From: Limanda limanda | Lineage: Eukaryota > Chordata > Actinopteri > Pleuronectiformes > Pleuronectidae | DNA length: 64,000 nucleotides | Reading direction: 5' to 3' | Assembly (NCBI RefSeq): GCF_963576545.1 | Contig: NW_026870560.1 | Location: 994,501 to 1,058,500, forward strand | Shown: piece by piece, positions 24,375-37,073 of the stretch | Layout of the letters: the number at the start of each line of letters is the position of its first letter | How positions within the stretch are numbered: the stretch's first letter is position 1 | Program-made: the position numbers and the translations under genes | The notes under the pieces: generated by a model | Databases searched by the model: none | What the model saw: only the letters and a program-made list of their open reading frames with translations | What the model was told of the DNA's origin: nothing

Positions 24375-27300
24375 CCTCAGATTTGGGGGAATTTCGTCGG
24401 TCGACCTCTTCCGAAGGTCGTACAAGCTCGGGGATGGTACCAATCGATCCGCAGGACCCAAATTAGTCCAGATGCAACCACTTTCCAAGTCTCTCCGACC
24501 TTCACAAAAAAAGTTATTCAAGAATATCTCTTTCTCCTATGTGCTTTCATCCCTAACCCTAACCCTAACCCTTCCGAAAGTCGGAGAAGCTCAAGGATGG
24601 TACCGATCGATGCGCGCTACCCCATTTAGTGGGGGTAGAGCCTACTTGCAAGTCTCTCCGACCTTCACAAAAAAAGTTATTCAAGAATATCTCTTTCTCC
24701 TATGTGCTTTCATCCCTAACCCTAACCCTAACCCTTCCGAAAGTCGGAGAAGCTCAAGGATGGTACCGATCGATGCGCGCTATCCCATTTAGTGGGGGTA
24801 GAGCCTACTTGCAAGTCTCTCCGACCTTCACAAAAAAAGTTATTCAAGAATATCTCTTTCTCCTATGTGCTTTCATCCCTAACCCTAACCCTAACCCTTC
24901 CGAAAGTCGGAGAAGCTCAAGGATGGTACCGATCGATGCGCGCTACCCCATTTAGTGGGGGTAGAGCCTACTTGCAAGTCTCTCCGACCTTCACAAAAAA
25001 AGTTATTCAAGAATATCTCTTTCTCCTATGTGCTTTCATCCCTAACCCTAACCCTAACCCTTCCGAAAGTCGGAGAAGCTCAAGGATGGTACTGATCGAT
25101 GCGCGCAACCCCATTTAGTGGGGGTAGAGCCTACTTGCAAGTCTCTCCGACCTTCACAAAAAAAGTTATTCAAGAATATCTCCTCAGATTTGGGGGAATT
25201 TCGTCGGTCGACCTCTTCCGAAGGTCGTACAAGCTCGGGGATGGTACCAATCGATCCGCAGGACCCAAATTAGTCCAGATGCAACCACTTTCCAAGTCTC
25301 TCCGACCTTTACAAAAAAAGTTATTCAAGAATATCTCTTTCTCCTATGTGCTTTCATCCCTAACCCTAACCCTAACCCTTCCGAAAGTCGGAGAAGCTCA
25401 AAGATGGTACCGATCGATGCGCGCTACCCCATTTAGTGGGGGTAGAGCCTACTTGCAAGTCTCTCCGACCTTCACAAAAAAAGTTATTCAAGAATATCTC
25501 TTTCTCCTATGTGCTTTCATCCCTAACCCTAACCCTAACCCTTCCGAAAGTCGGAGAAGCTCAAGGATGGTACCGATCGATGCGCGCTACCCCATTTAGT
25601 GGGGGTAGAGCCTACTTGCAAGTCTCTCCGACCTTCACAAAAAAAGTTATTCAAGAATATCTCTTTCTCCTATGTGCTTTCATCCCTAACCCTAACCCTA
25701 ACCCTTCCGAAAGTCGGAGAAGCTCAAGGATGGTACCGATCGATGCGCGCTACCCCATTTAGTGGGGGTAGAGCCTACTTGCAAGTCTCTCCGACCTTCA
25801 CAAAAAAAGTTATTCAAGAATATCTCTTTCTCCTATGTGCTTTCATCCCTAACCCTAACCCTAACCCTTCCGAAAGTCGGAGAAGCTCAAGGATGGTACC
25901 GATCGATGCGCGCAACCCCATTTAGTGGGGGTAGAGCCTACTTGCAAGTCTCTCCGACCTTCACAAAAAAAGTTATTCAAGAATATCTCCTCAGATTTGG
26001 GGGAATTTCGTCGGTCGACCTCTTCCGAAGGTCGTACAAGCTCGGGGATGGTACCAATCGATCCGCAGGACCCAAATTAGTCCAGATGCAACCACTTTCC
26101 AAGTCTCTCCGACCTTCACAAAAAAAGTTATTCAAGAATATCTCTTTCTCCTATGTGCTTTCATCCCTAACCCTAACCCTAACCCTTCCGAAAGTCGGAG
26201 AAGCTCAAGGATGGTACCGATCGATGCGCGCTACCCCATTTAGTGGGGGTAGAGCCTACTTGCAAGTCTCTCCGACCTTCACAAAAAAAGTTATTCAAGA
26301 ATATCTCCTCAGATTTGGGGGAATTTCGTCGGTCGACCTCTTCCGAAGGTCGTACAAGCTCGGGGATGGTACCAATCGATCCGCAGGACCCAAATTAGTC
26401 CAGATGCAACCACTTTCCAAGTCTCTCCGACCTTCACAAAAAAAGTTATTCAAGAATATCTCTTTCTCCTATGTGCTTTCATCCCTAACCCTAACCCTAA
26501 CCCTTCCGAAAGTCGGAGAAGCTCAAGGATGGTACCGATCGATGCGCGCTACCCCATTTAGTGGGGGTAGAGCCTACTTGCAAGTCTCTCCGACCTTCAC
26601 AAAAAAAGTTATTCAAGAATATCTCTTTCTCCTATGTGCTTTCATCCCTAACCCTAACCCTAACCCTTCCGAAAGTCGGAGAAGCTCAAGGATGGTACCG
26701 ATCGATGCGCGCTACCCCATTTAGTGGGGGTAGAGCCTACTTGCAAGTCTCTCCGACCTTCACAAAAAAAGTTATTCAAGAATATCTCTTTCTCCTATGT
26801 GCTTTCATCCCTAACCCTAACCCTAACCCTTCCGAAAGTCGGAGAAGCTCAAGGATGGTACCGATCGATGCGCGCTACCCCATTTAGTGGGGGTAGAGCC
26901 TACTTGCAAGTCTCTCCGACCTTCACAAAAAAAGTTATTCAAGAATATCTCTTTCTCCTATGTGCTTTCATCCCTAACCCTAACCCTAACCCTTCCGAAA
27001 GTCGGAGAAGCTCAAGGATGGTACTGATCGATGCGCGCAACCCCATTTAGTGGGGGTAGAGCCTACTTGCAAGTCTCTCCGACCTTCACAAAAAAAGTTA
27101 TTCAAGAATATCTCCTCAGATTTGGGGGAATTTCGTCGGTCGACCTCTTCCGAAGGTCGTACAAGCTCGGGGATGGTACCAATCGATCCGCAGGACCCAA
27201 ATTAGTCCAGATGCAACCACTTTCCAAGTCTCTCCGACCTTTACAAAAAAAGTTATTCAAGAATATCTCTTTCTCCTATGTGCTTTCATCCCTAACCCTA

Positions 27301-28882
27301 ACCCTAACCCTTCCGAAAGTCGGAGAAGCTCAAGGATGGTACCGATCGATGCGCGCTCCCCCATTTAGTGGGGGTAGAGCCTACTTGCAAGTCTCTCCGA
27401 CCTTCACAAAAAAAGTTATTCAAGAATATCTCTTTCTCCTATGTGCTTTCATCCCTAACCCTAACCCTAACCCTTCCGAAAGTCGGAGAAGCTCAAGGAT
27501 GGTACCGATCGATGCGCGCTACCCCATTTAGTGGGGGTAGAGCCTACTTGCAAGTCTCTCCGACCTTCACAAAAAAAGTTATTCAAGAATATCTCCTCAG
27601 ATTTGGGGGAATTTCGTCGGTCGACCTCTTCCGAAGGTCGTACAAGCTCGGGGATGGTACCAATCGATCCGCAGGACCCAAATTAGTCCAGATGCAACCA
27701 CTTTCCAAGTCTCTCCGACCTTCACAAAAAAAGTTATTCAAGAATATCTCTTTCTCCTATGTGCTTTCATCCCTAACCCTAACCCTAACCCTTCCGAAAG
27801 TCGGAGAAGCTCAAGGATGGTACCGATCGATGCGCGCTACCCCATTTAGTGGGGGTAGAGCCTACTTGCAAGTCTCTCCGACCTTCACAAAAAAAGTTAT
27901 TCAAGAATATCTCTTTCTCCTATGTGCTTTCATCCCTAACCCTAACCCTAACCCTTCCGAAAGTCGGAGAAGCTCAAGGATGGTACCGATCGATGCGCGC
28001 TACCCCATTTAGTGGGGGTAGAGCCTACTTGCAAGTCTCTCCGACCTTCACAAAAAAAGTTATTCAAGAATATCTCTTTCTCCTATGTGCTTTCATCCCT
28101 AACCCTAACCCTAACCCTTCCGAAAGTCGGAGAAGCTCAAGGATGGTACCGATCGATGCGCGCTACCCCATTTAGTGGGGGTAGAGCCTACTTGCAAGTC
28201 TCTCCGACCTTCACAAAAAAAGTTATTCAAGAATATCTCTTTCTCCTATGTGCTTTCATCCCTAACCCTAACCCTAACCCTTCCGAAAGTCGGAGAAGCT
28301 CAAGGATGGTACTGATCGATGCGCGCAACCCCATTTAGTGGGGGTAGAGCCTACTTGCAAGTCTCTCCGACCTTCACAAAAAAAGTTATTCAAGAATATC
28401 TCCTCAGATTTGGGGGAATTTCGTCGGTCGACCTCTTCCGAAGGTCGTACAAGCTCGGGGATGGTACCAATCGATCCGCAGGACCCAAATTAGTCCAGAT
28501 GCAACCACTTTCCAAGTCTCTCCGACCTTCACAAAAAAAGTTATTCAAGAATATCTCTTTCTCCTATGTGCTTTCATCCCTAACCCTAACCCTAACCCTT
28601 CCGAAAGTCGGAGAAGCTCAAGGATGGTACCGATCGATGCGCGCTACCCCATTTAGTGGGGGTAGAGCCTACTTGCAAGTCTCTCCGACCTTCACAAAAA
28701 AAGTTATTCAAGAATATCTCTTTCTCCTATGTGCTTTCATCCCTAACCCTAACCCTAACCCTTCCGAAAGTCGGAGAAGCTCAAGGATGGTACCGATCGA
28801 TGCGCGCAACCCCATTTAGTGGGGGTAGAGCCTACTTGCAAGTCTCTCCGACCTTCACAAAAAAAGTTATTCAAGAATATCT
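24375..28882 (+). repeat. Mixed block with 1932-bp and 1288-bp offsets
   Basis: A runs are 4,4,1,4,2,4,2. B starts at 24375/26307 and 25182/27114 are both 1932 bp apart, with the ACCTTTACAAAA marker at 25310 and 27242 confirming it. B starts at 27114/28402 and 27595/28883 are 1288 bp apart, the period of the 20-22 kb block. It reads as an older 1288-bp array rearranged by insertion of a 644-bp-equivalent stretch. Confidence 0.85.
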
Positions 28883-31800
28883 CCTCAGATTTGGGGGAAT
28901 TTCGTCGGTCGACCTCTTCCGAAGGTCGTACAAGCTCGGGGATGGTACCAATCGATCCGCAGGACCCAAATTAGTCCAGATGCAACCACTTTCCAAGTCT
29001 CTCCGACCTTCACAAAAAAAGTTATTCAAGAATATCTCTTTCTCCTATGTGCTTTCATCCCTAACCCTAACCCTTCCGAAAGTCGGAGAAGCTCAAGGAT
29101 GGTACCGATCGATGCGCGCTACCCCATTTAGTGGGGGTAGAGCCTACTTGCAAGTCTCTCAGACCTTCACAAAAAAAGTTATTCAAGAATATCTCCTCAG
29201 ATTTGGGGGAATTTCGTCGGTCGACCTCTTCCGAAGGTCGTACAAGCTCGGGGATGGTACCAATCGATCCGCAGGACCCAAATTAGTCCAGATGCAACCA
29301 CTTTCCAAGTCTCTCCGACCTTCACAAAAAAAGTTATTCAAGAATATCTCTTTCTCCTATGTGCTTTCATCCCTAACCCTAACCCTAACCCTTCCGAAAG
29401 TCGGAGAAGCTCAAGGATGGTACCGATCGATGCGCGCTACCCCATTTAGTGGGGGCAGAGCCTACTTGCAAGTCTCTCCGACCTTCACAAAAAAAGTTAT
29501 TCAAGAATATCTCTTTCTCCTATGTGCTTTCATCCCTAACCCTAACCCTAACCCTTCCGAAAGTCGGAGAAGCTCAAGGATGGTACCGATCGATGCGCGC
29601 TACCCCATTTAGTGGGGGTAGAGCCTACTTGCAAGTCTCTCCGACCTTCACAAAAAAAGTTATTCAAGAATATCTCTTTCTCCTATGTGCTTTCATCCCT
29701 AACCCTAACCCTAACCCTTCCGAAAGTCGGAGAAGCTCAAGGATGGTACCGATCGATGCGCGCTACCCCATTTAGTGGGGGTAGAGCCTACTTGCAAGTC
29801 TCTCCGACCTTCACAAAAAAAGTTATTCAAGAATATCTCTTTCTCCTATGTGCTTTCATCCCTAACCCTAACCCTAACCCTTCCGAAAGTCGGAGAAGCT
29901 CAAGGATGGTACTGATCGATGCGCGCAACCCCATTTAGTGGGGGTAGAGCCTACTTGCAAGTCTCTCCGACCTTCACAAAAAAAGTTATTCAAGAATATC
30001 TCCTCAGATTTGGGGGAATTTCGTCGGTCGACCTCTTCCGAAGGTCGTACAAGCTCGGGGATGGTACCAATCGATCCGCAGGACCCAAATTAGTCCAGAT
30101 GCAACCACTTTCCAAGTCTCTCCGACCTTCACAAAAAAAGTTATTCAAGAATATCTCTTTCTCCTATGTGCTTTCATCCCTAACCCCAACCCTAACCCTT
30201 CCGAAAGTCGGAGAAGCTCAAGGATGGTACCGATCGATGCGCGCTACCCCATTTAGTGGGGGTAGAGCCTACTTGCAAGTCTCTCCGACCTTCACAAAAA
30301 AAGTTATTCAAGAATATCTCTTTCTCCTATGTGCTTTCATCCCTAACCCTAACCCTAACCCTTCAGAAAGTCGGAGAAGCTCAAGGATGGTACCGATCGA
30401 TGCGCGCTACCCCATTTAGTGGGGGTAGAGCCTACTTGCAAGTCTCTCCGACCTTCACAAAAAAAGTTATTCAAGAATATCTCTTTCTCCTATGTGCTTT
30501 CATCCCTAACCCTAACCCTAACCCTTCCGAAAGTCGGAGAAGCTCAAGGATGGTACCGATCGATGCGCGCTACCCCATTTAGTGGGGGTAGAGCCTACTT
30601 GCAAGTCTCTCCGACCTTCACAAAAAAAGTTATTCAAGAATATCTCCTCAGATTTGGGGGAATTTCGTCGGTCGACCTCTTCCGAAGGTCGTACAAGCTC
30701 AAGGATGGTACCAATCGATCCGCAGGACCCAAAATAGTCCAGATGCAACCACTTTCCAAGTCTCTCCGACCTTCACAAAAAAAGTTATTCAAGAATATCT
30801 CTTTCTCCTATGTGCTTTCATCCCTAACCCTAACCCTAACCCTTCCGAAAGTCGGAGAAGCTCAAGGATGGTACCGATCGATGCGCGCTACCCCATTTAG
30901 TGGGGGTAGAGCCTACTTGCAAGTCTCTCCGACCTTCACAAAAAAAGTTATTCAAGAATATCTCTTTCTCCTATGTGCTTTCATCCCTAACCCTAACCCT
31001 AACCCTTCCGAAAGTCGGAGAAGCTCAAGGATGGTACCGATCGATGCGCGCTACCCCATTTAGTGGGGGTAGAGCCTACTTGCAAGTCTCTCCGACCTTC
31101 ACAAAAAAAGTTATTCAAGAATATCTCTTTCTCCTATGTGCTTTCATCCCTAACCCTAACCCTAACCCTTCCGAAAGTCGGAGAAGCTCAAGGATGGTAC
31201 CGATCGATGCGCGCAACCCCATTTAGTGGGGGTAGAGCCTACTTGCAAGTCTCTCCGACCTTCACAAAAAAAGTTATTCAAGAATATCTCCTCAGATTTG
31301 GGGGAATTTCGTCGGTCGACCTCTTCCGAAGGTCGTACAAGCTCGGGGATGGTACCAATCGATCCGCAGGACCCAAATTAGTCCAGATGCAACCACTTTC
31401 CAAGTCTCTCCGACCTTCACAAAAAAAGTTATTCAAGAATATCTCTTTCTCCTATGTGCTTTCATCCCTAACCCCAACCCTAACCCTTCCGAAAGTCGGA
31501 GAAGCTCAAGGATGGTACCGATCGATGCGCGCTACCCCATTTAGTGGGGGTAGAGCCTACTTGCAAGTCTCTCCGACCTTCACAAAAAAAGTTATTCAAG
31601 AATATCTCTTTCTCCTATGTGCTTTCATCCCTAACCCTAACCCTAACCCTTCCGAAAGTCGGAGAAGCTCAAGGATGGTACCGATCGATGCGCGCTACCC
31701 CATTTAGTGGGGGTAGAGCCTACTTGCAAGTCTCTCCGACCTTCACAAAAAAAGTTATTCAAGAATATCTCTTTCTCCTATGTGCTTTCATCCCTAACCC

Positions 31801-34800
31801 TAACCCTAACCCTTCCGAAAGTCGGAGAAGCTCAAGGATGGTACCGATCGATGCGCGCAACCCCATTTAGTGGGGGTAGAGCCTACTTGCAAGTCTCTCC
31901 GACCTTCACAAAAAAAGTTATTCAAGAATATCTCCTCAGATTTGGGGGAATTTCGTCGGTCGACCTCTTCCGAAGGTCGTACAAGCTCGGGGATGGTACC
32001 AATCGATCCGCAGGACCCAAATTAGTCCAGATGCAACCACTTTCCAAGTCTCTCCGACCTTCACAAAAAAAGTTATTCAAGAATATCTCTTTCTCCTATG
32101 TGCTTTCATCCCTAACCCCAACCCTAACCCTTCCGAAAGTCGGAGAAGCTCAAGGATGGTACCGATCGATGCGCGCTACCCCATTTAGTGGGGGTAGAGC
32201 CTACTTGCAAGTCTCTCCGACCTTCACAAAAAAAGTTATTCAAGAATATCTCTTTCTCCTATGTGCTTTCATCCCTAACCCTAACCCTAACCCTTCCGAA
32301 AGTCGGAGAAGCTCAAGGATGGTACCGATCGATGCGCGCTACCCCATTTAGTGGGGGCAGAGCCTACTTGCAAGTCTCTCCGACCTTCACAAAAAAAGTT
32401 ATTCAAGAATATCTCTTTCTCCTATGTGCTTTCATCCCTAACCCTAACCCTAACCCTTCCGAAAGTCGGAGAAGCTCAAAGATGGTACCGATCGATGCGC
32501 GCTACCCCATTTAGTGGGGGTAGAGCCTACTTGCAAGTCTCTCCGACCTTCACAAAAAAAGTTATTCAAGAATATCTCTTTCTCCTATGTGCTTTCATCC
32601 CTAACCCTAACCCTAACCCTTCCGAAAGTCGGAGAAGCTCAAGGATGGTACCGATCGATGCGCGCTACCCCATTTAGTGGGGGTAGAGCCTACTTGCAAG
32701 TCTCTCCGACCTTCACAAAAAAAGTTATTCAAGAATATCTCTTTCTCCTATGTGCTTTCATCCCTAACCCTAACCCTAACCCTTCCGAAAGTCGGAGAAG
32801 CTCAAGGATGGTACCGATCGATGCGCGCAACCCCATTTAGTGGGGGTAGAGCCTACTTGCAAGTCTCTCCGACCTTCACAAAAAAAGTTATTCAAGAATA
32901 TCTCCTCAGATTTGGGGGAATTTCGTCGGTCGACCTCTTCCGAAGGTCGTACAAGCTCGGGGATGGTACCAATCGATCCGCAGGACCCAAATTAGTCCAG
33001 ATGCAACCACTTTCCAAGTCTCTCCGACCTTCACAAAAAAAGTTATTCAAGAATATCTCTTTCTCCTATGTGCTTTCATCCCTAACCCCAACCCTAACCC
33101 TTCCGAAAGTCGGAGAAGCTCAAGGATGGTACCGATCGATGCGCGCTACCCCATTTAGTGGGGGTAGAGCCTACTTGCAAGTCTCTCCGACCTTCACAAA
33201 AAAAGTTATTCAAGAATATCTCTTTCTCCTATGTGCTTTCATCCCTAACCCTAACCCTAACCCTTCCGAAAGTCGGAGAAGCTCAAGGATGGTACCGATC
33301 GATGCGCGCTACCCCATTTAGTGGGGGTAGAGCCTACTTGCAAGTCTCTCCGACCTTCACAAAAAAAGTTATTCAAGAATATCTCTTTCTCCTATGTGCT
33401 TTCATCCCTAACCCTAACCCTAACCCTTCCGAAAGTCGGAGAAGCTCAAGGATGGTACCGATCGATGCGCGCTACCCCATTTAGTGGGGGTAGAGCCTAC
33501 TTGCAAGTCTCTCCGACCTTCACAAAAAAAGTTATTCAAGAATATCTCCTCAGATTTGGGGGAATTTCGTCGGTCGACCTCTTCCGAAGGTCGTACAAGC
33601 TCAAGGATGGTACCAATCGATCCGCAGGACCCAAAATAGTCCAGATGCAACCACTTTCCAAGTCTCTCCGACCTTCACAAAAAAAGTTATTCAAGAATAT
33701 CTCTTTCTCCTATGTGCTTTCATCCCTAACCCTAACCCTAACCCTTCCGAAAGTCGGAGAAGCTCAAGGATGGTACCGATCGATGCGCGCTACCCCATTT
33801 AGTGGGGGTAGAGCCTACTTGCAAGTCTCTCCGACCTTCACAAAAAAAGTTATTCAAGAATATCTCTTTCTCCTATGTGCTTTCATCCCTAACCCTAACC
33901 CTAACCCTTCCGAAAGTCGGAGAAGCTCAAGGATGGTACCGATCGATGCGCGCAACCCCATTTAGTGGGGGTAGAGCCTACTTGCAAGTCTCTCCGACCT
34001 TCACAAAAAAAGTTATTCAAGAATATCTCCTCAGATTTGGGGGAATTTCGTCGGTCGACCTCTTCCGAAGGTCGTACAAGCTCGGGGATGGTACCAATCG
34101 ATCCGCAGGACCCAAATTAGTCCAGATGCAACCACTTTCCAAGTCTCTCCGACCTTCACAAAAAAAGTTATTCAAGAATATCTCTTTCTCCTATGTGCTT
34201 TCATCCCTAACCCCAACCCTAACCCTTCCGAAAGTCGGAGAAGCTCAAGGATGGTACCGATCGATGCGTGCTACCCCATTTAGTGGGGGTAGAGCCTACT
34301 TGCAAGTCTCTCCGACCTTCACAAAAAAAGTTATTCAAGAATATCTCTTTCTCCTATGTGCTTTCATCCCTAACCCTAACCCTAACCCTTCCGAAAGTCG
34401 GAGAAGCTCAAGGATGGTACCGATCGATGCGCGCTACCCCATTTAGTGGGGGTAGAGCCTACTTGCAAGTCTCTCCGACCTTCACAAAAAAAGTTATTCA
34501 AGAATATCTCTTTCTCCTATGTGCTTTCATCCCTAACCCTAACCCTAACCCTTCCGAAAGTCGGAGAAGCTCAAGGATGGTACCGATCGATGCGCGCTAC
34601 CCCATTTAGTGGGGGTAGAGCCTACTTGCAAGTCTCTCCGACCTTCACAAAAAAAGTTATTCAAGAATATCTCTTTCTCCTATGTGCTTTCATCCCTAAC
34701 CCTAACCCTAACCCTTCCGAAAGTCGGAGAAGCTCAAGGATGGTACCGATCGATGCGCGCAACCCCATTTAGTGGGGGTAGAGCCTACTTGCAAGTCTCT

Positions 34801-37073
34801 CCGACCTTCACAAAAAAAGTTATTCAAGAATATCTCCTCAGATTTGGGGGAATTTCGTCGGTCGACCTCTTTCGAAGGTCGTACAAGCTCGGGGATGGTA
34901 CCAATCGATCCGCAGGACCCAAATTAGTCCAGATGCAACCACTTTCCAAGTCTCTCCGACCTTCACAAAAAAAGTTATTCAAGAATATCTCTTTCTCCTA
35001 TGTGCTTTCATCCCTAACCCTAACCCTTCCGAAAGTCGGAGAAGCTCAAGGATGGTACCGATCGATGCGCGCTACCCCATTTAGTGGGGGTAGAGCCTAC
35101 TTGCAAGTCTCTCAGACCTTCACAAAAAAAGTTATTCAAGAATATCTCCTCAGATTTGGGGGAATTTCGTCGGTCGACCTCTTCCGAAGGTCGTACAAGC
35201 TCGGGGATGGTACCAATCGATCCGCAGGACCCAAATTAGTCCAGATGCAACCACTTTCCAAGTCTCTCCGACCTTCACAAAAAAAGTTATTCAAGAATAT
35301 CTCTTTCTCCTATGTGCTTTCATCCCTAACCCTAACCCTAACCCTTCCGAAAGTCGGAGAAGCTCAAGGATGGTACCGATCGATGCGCGCTACCCCATTT
35401 AGTGGGGGCAGAGCCTACTTGCAAGTCTCTCCGACCTTCACAAAAAAAGTTATTCAAGAATATCTCTTTCTCCTATGTGCTTTCATCCCTAACCCTAACC
35501 CTAACCCTTCCGAAAGTCGGAGAAGCTCAAGGATGGTACCGATCGATGCGCGCTACCCCATTTAGTGGGGGTAGAGCCTACTTGCAAGTCTCTCCGACCT
35601 TCACAAAAAAAGTTATTCAAGAATATCTCTTTCTCCTATGTGCTTTCATCCCTAACCCTAACCCTAACCCTTCCGAAAGTCGGAGAAGCTCAAGGATGGT
35701 ACCGATCGATGGGCGCTACCCCATTTAGTGGGGGTAGAGCCTACTTGCAAGTCTCTCCGACCTTCACAAAAAAAGTTATTCAAGAATATCTCTTTCTCCT
35801 ATGTGCTTTCATCCCTAACCCTAACCCTAACCCTTCCGAAAGTCGGAGAAGCTCAAGGATGGTACTGATCGATGCGCGCAACCCCATTTAGTGGGGGTAG
35901 AGCCTACTTGCAAGTCTCTCCGACCTTCACAAAAAAAGTTATTCAAGAATATCTCCTCAGATTTGGGGGAATTTCGTCGGTCGACCTCTTCCGAAGGTCG
36001 TACAAGCTCGGGGATGGTACCAATCGATCCGCAGGACCCAAATTAGTCCAGATGCAACCACTTTCCAAGTCTCTCCGACCTTCACAAAAAAAGTTATTCA
36101 AGAATATCTCTTTCTCCTATGTGCTTTCATCCCTAACCCTAACCCTAACCCTTCCGAAAGTCGGAGAAGCTCAAGGATGGTACCGATCGATGCGCGTTAC
36201 CCCATTTAGTGGGGGTAGAGCCTACTTGCAAGTCTCTCCGACCTTCACAAAAAAAGTTATTCAAGAATATCTCTTTCTCCTATGTGCTTTCATCCCTAAC
36301 CCTAACCCTAACCCTTCCGAAAGTCGGAGAAGCTCAAGGATGGTACCGATCGATGCGCGCAACCCCATTTAGTGGGGGTAGAGCCTACTTGCAAGTCTCT
36401 CCGACCTTCACAAAAAAAGTTATTCAAGAATATCTCTTTCTCCTATGTGCTTTCATCCCTAACCCTAACCCTAACCCTTCCGAAAGTCGGAGAAGCTCAA
36501 GGATGGTACCGATCGATGCGCGCTACCCCATTTAGTGGGGGTAGAGCCTACTTGCAAGTCTCTCCGACCTTCACAAAAAAAGTTATTCAAGAATATCTCT
36601 TTCTCCTATGTGCTTTCATCCCTAACCCTAACCCTAACCCTTCCGAAAGTCGGAGAAGCTCAAGGATGGTACCGATCGATGCGCGCAACCCCATTTAGTG
36701 GGGGTAGAGCCTACTTGCAAGTCTCTCCGACCTTCACAAAAAAAGTTATTCAAGAATATCTCCTCAGATTTGGGGGAATTTCGTCGGTCGACCTCTTTCG
36801 AAGGTCGTACAAGCTCGGGGATGGTACCAATCGATCCGCAGGACCCAAATTAGTCCAGATGCAACCACTTTCCAAGTCTCTCCGACCTTCACAAAAAAAG
36901 TTATTCAAGAATATCTCTTTCTCCTATGTGCTTTCATCCCTAACCCTAACCCTTCCGAAAGTCGGAGAAGCTCAAGGATGGTACCGATCGATGCGCGCTA
37001 CCCCATTTAGTGGGGGTAGAGCCTACTTGCAAGTCTCTCAGACCTTCACAAAAAAAGTTATTCAAGAATATCT
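28883..37073 (+). repeat. Mosaic higher-order block (644, 1926, 2902 and 5953 offsets)
   Basis: A runs are 1,4,3,3,3,5,3,2,4,1,4,4,1. The cassette B, short A with TCTCAGACC, B occurs at 28883, 34836 and 36762 (offsets 5953 and 1926). The 644-bp unit repeats from 30002 to 31934. The rare B variant reading CTCAAGGATGG and AAAATAGTCC is at about 30700-30740 and exactly 2902 bp later. The telomere-block variant CCCCAACCC recurs at 30187, 31475, 32119, 33089 and 34214. Overlapping offsets show several rounds of duplication of different lengths laid over each other. Confidence 0.85.

Noticed and set aside
30518..30748. Minus-strand frames of about 70-76 codons (also at 33420, 49605, 51841, 54411 and 56804)
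   Set aside because: Antisense of A/B junctions, opened by single-base or 1-bp variants in the repeat; no independent coding signal.
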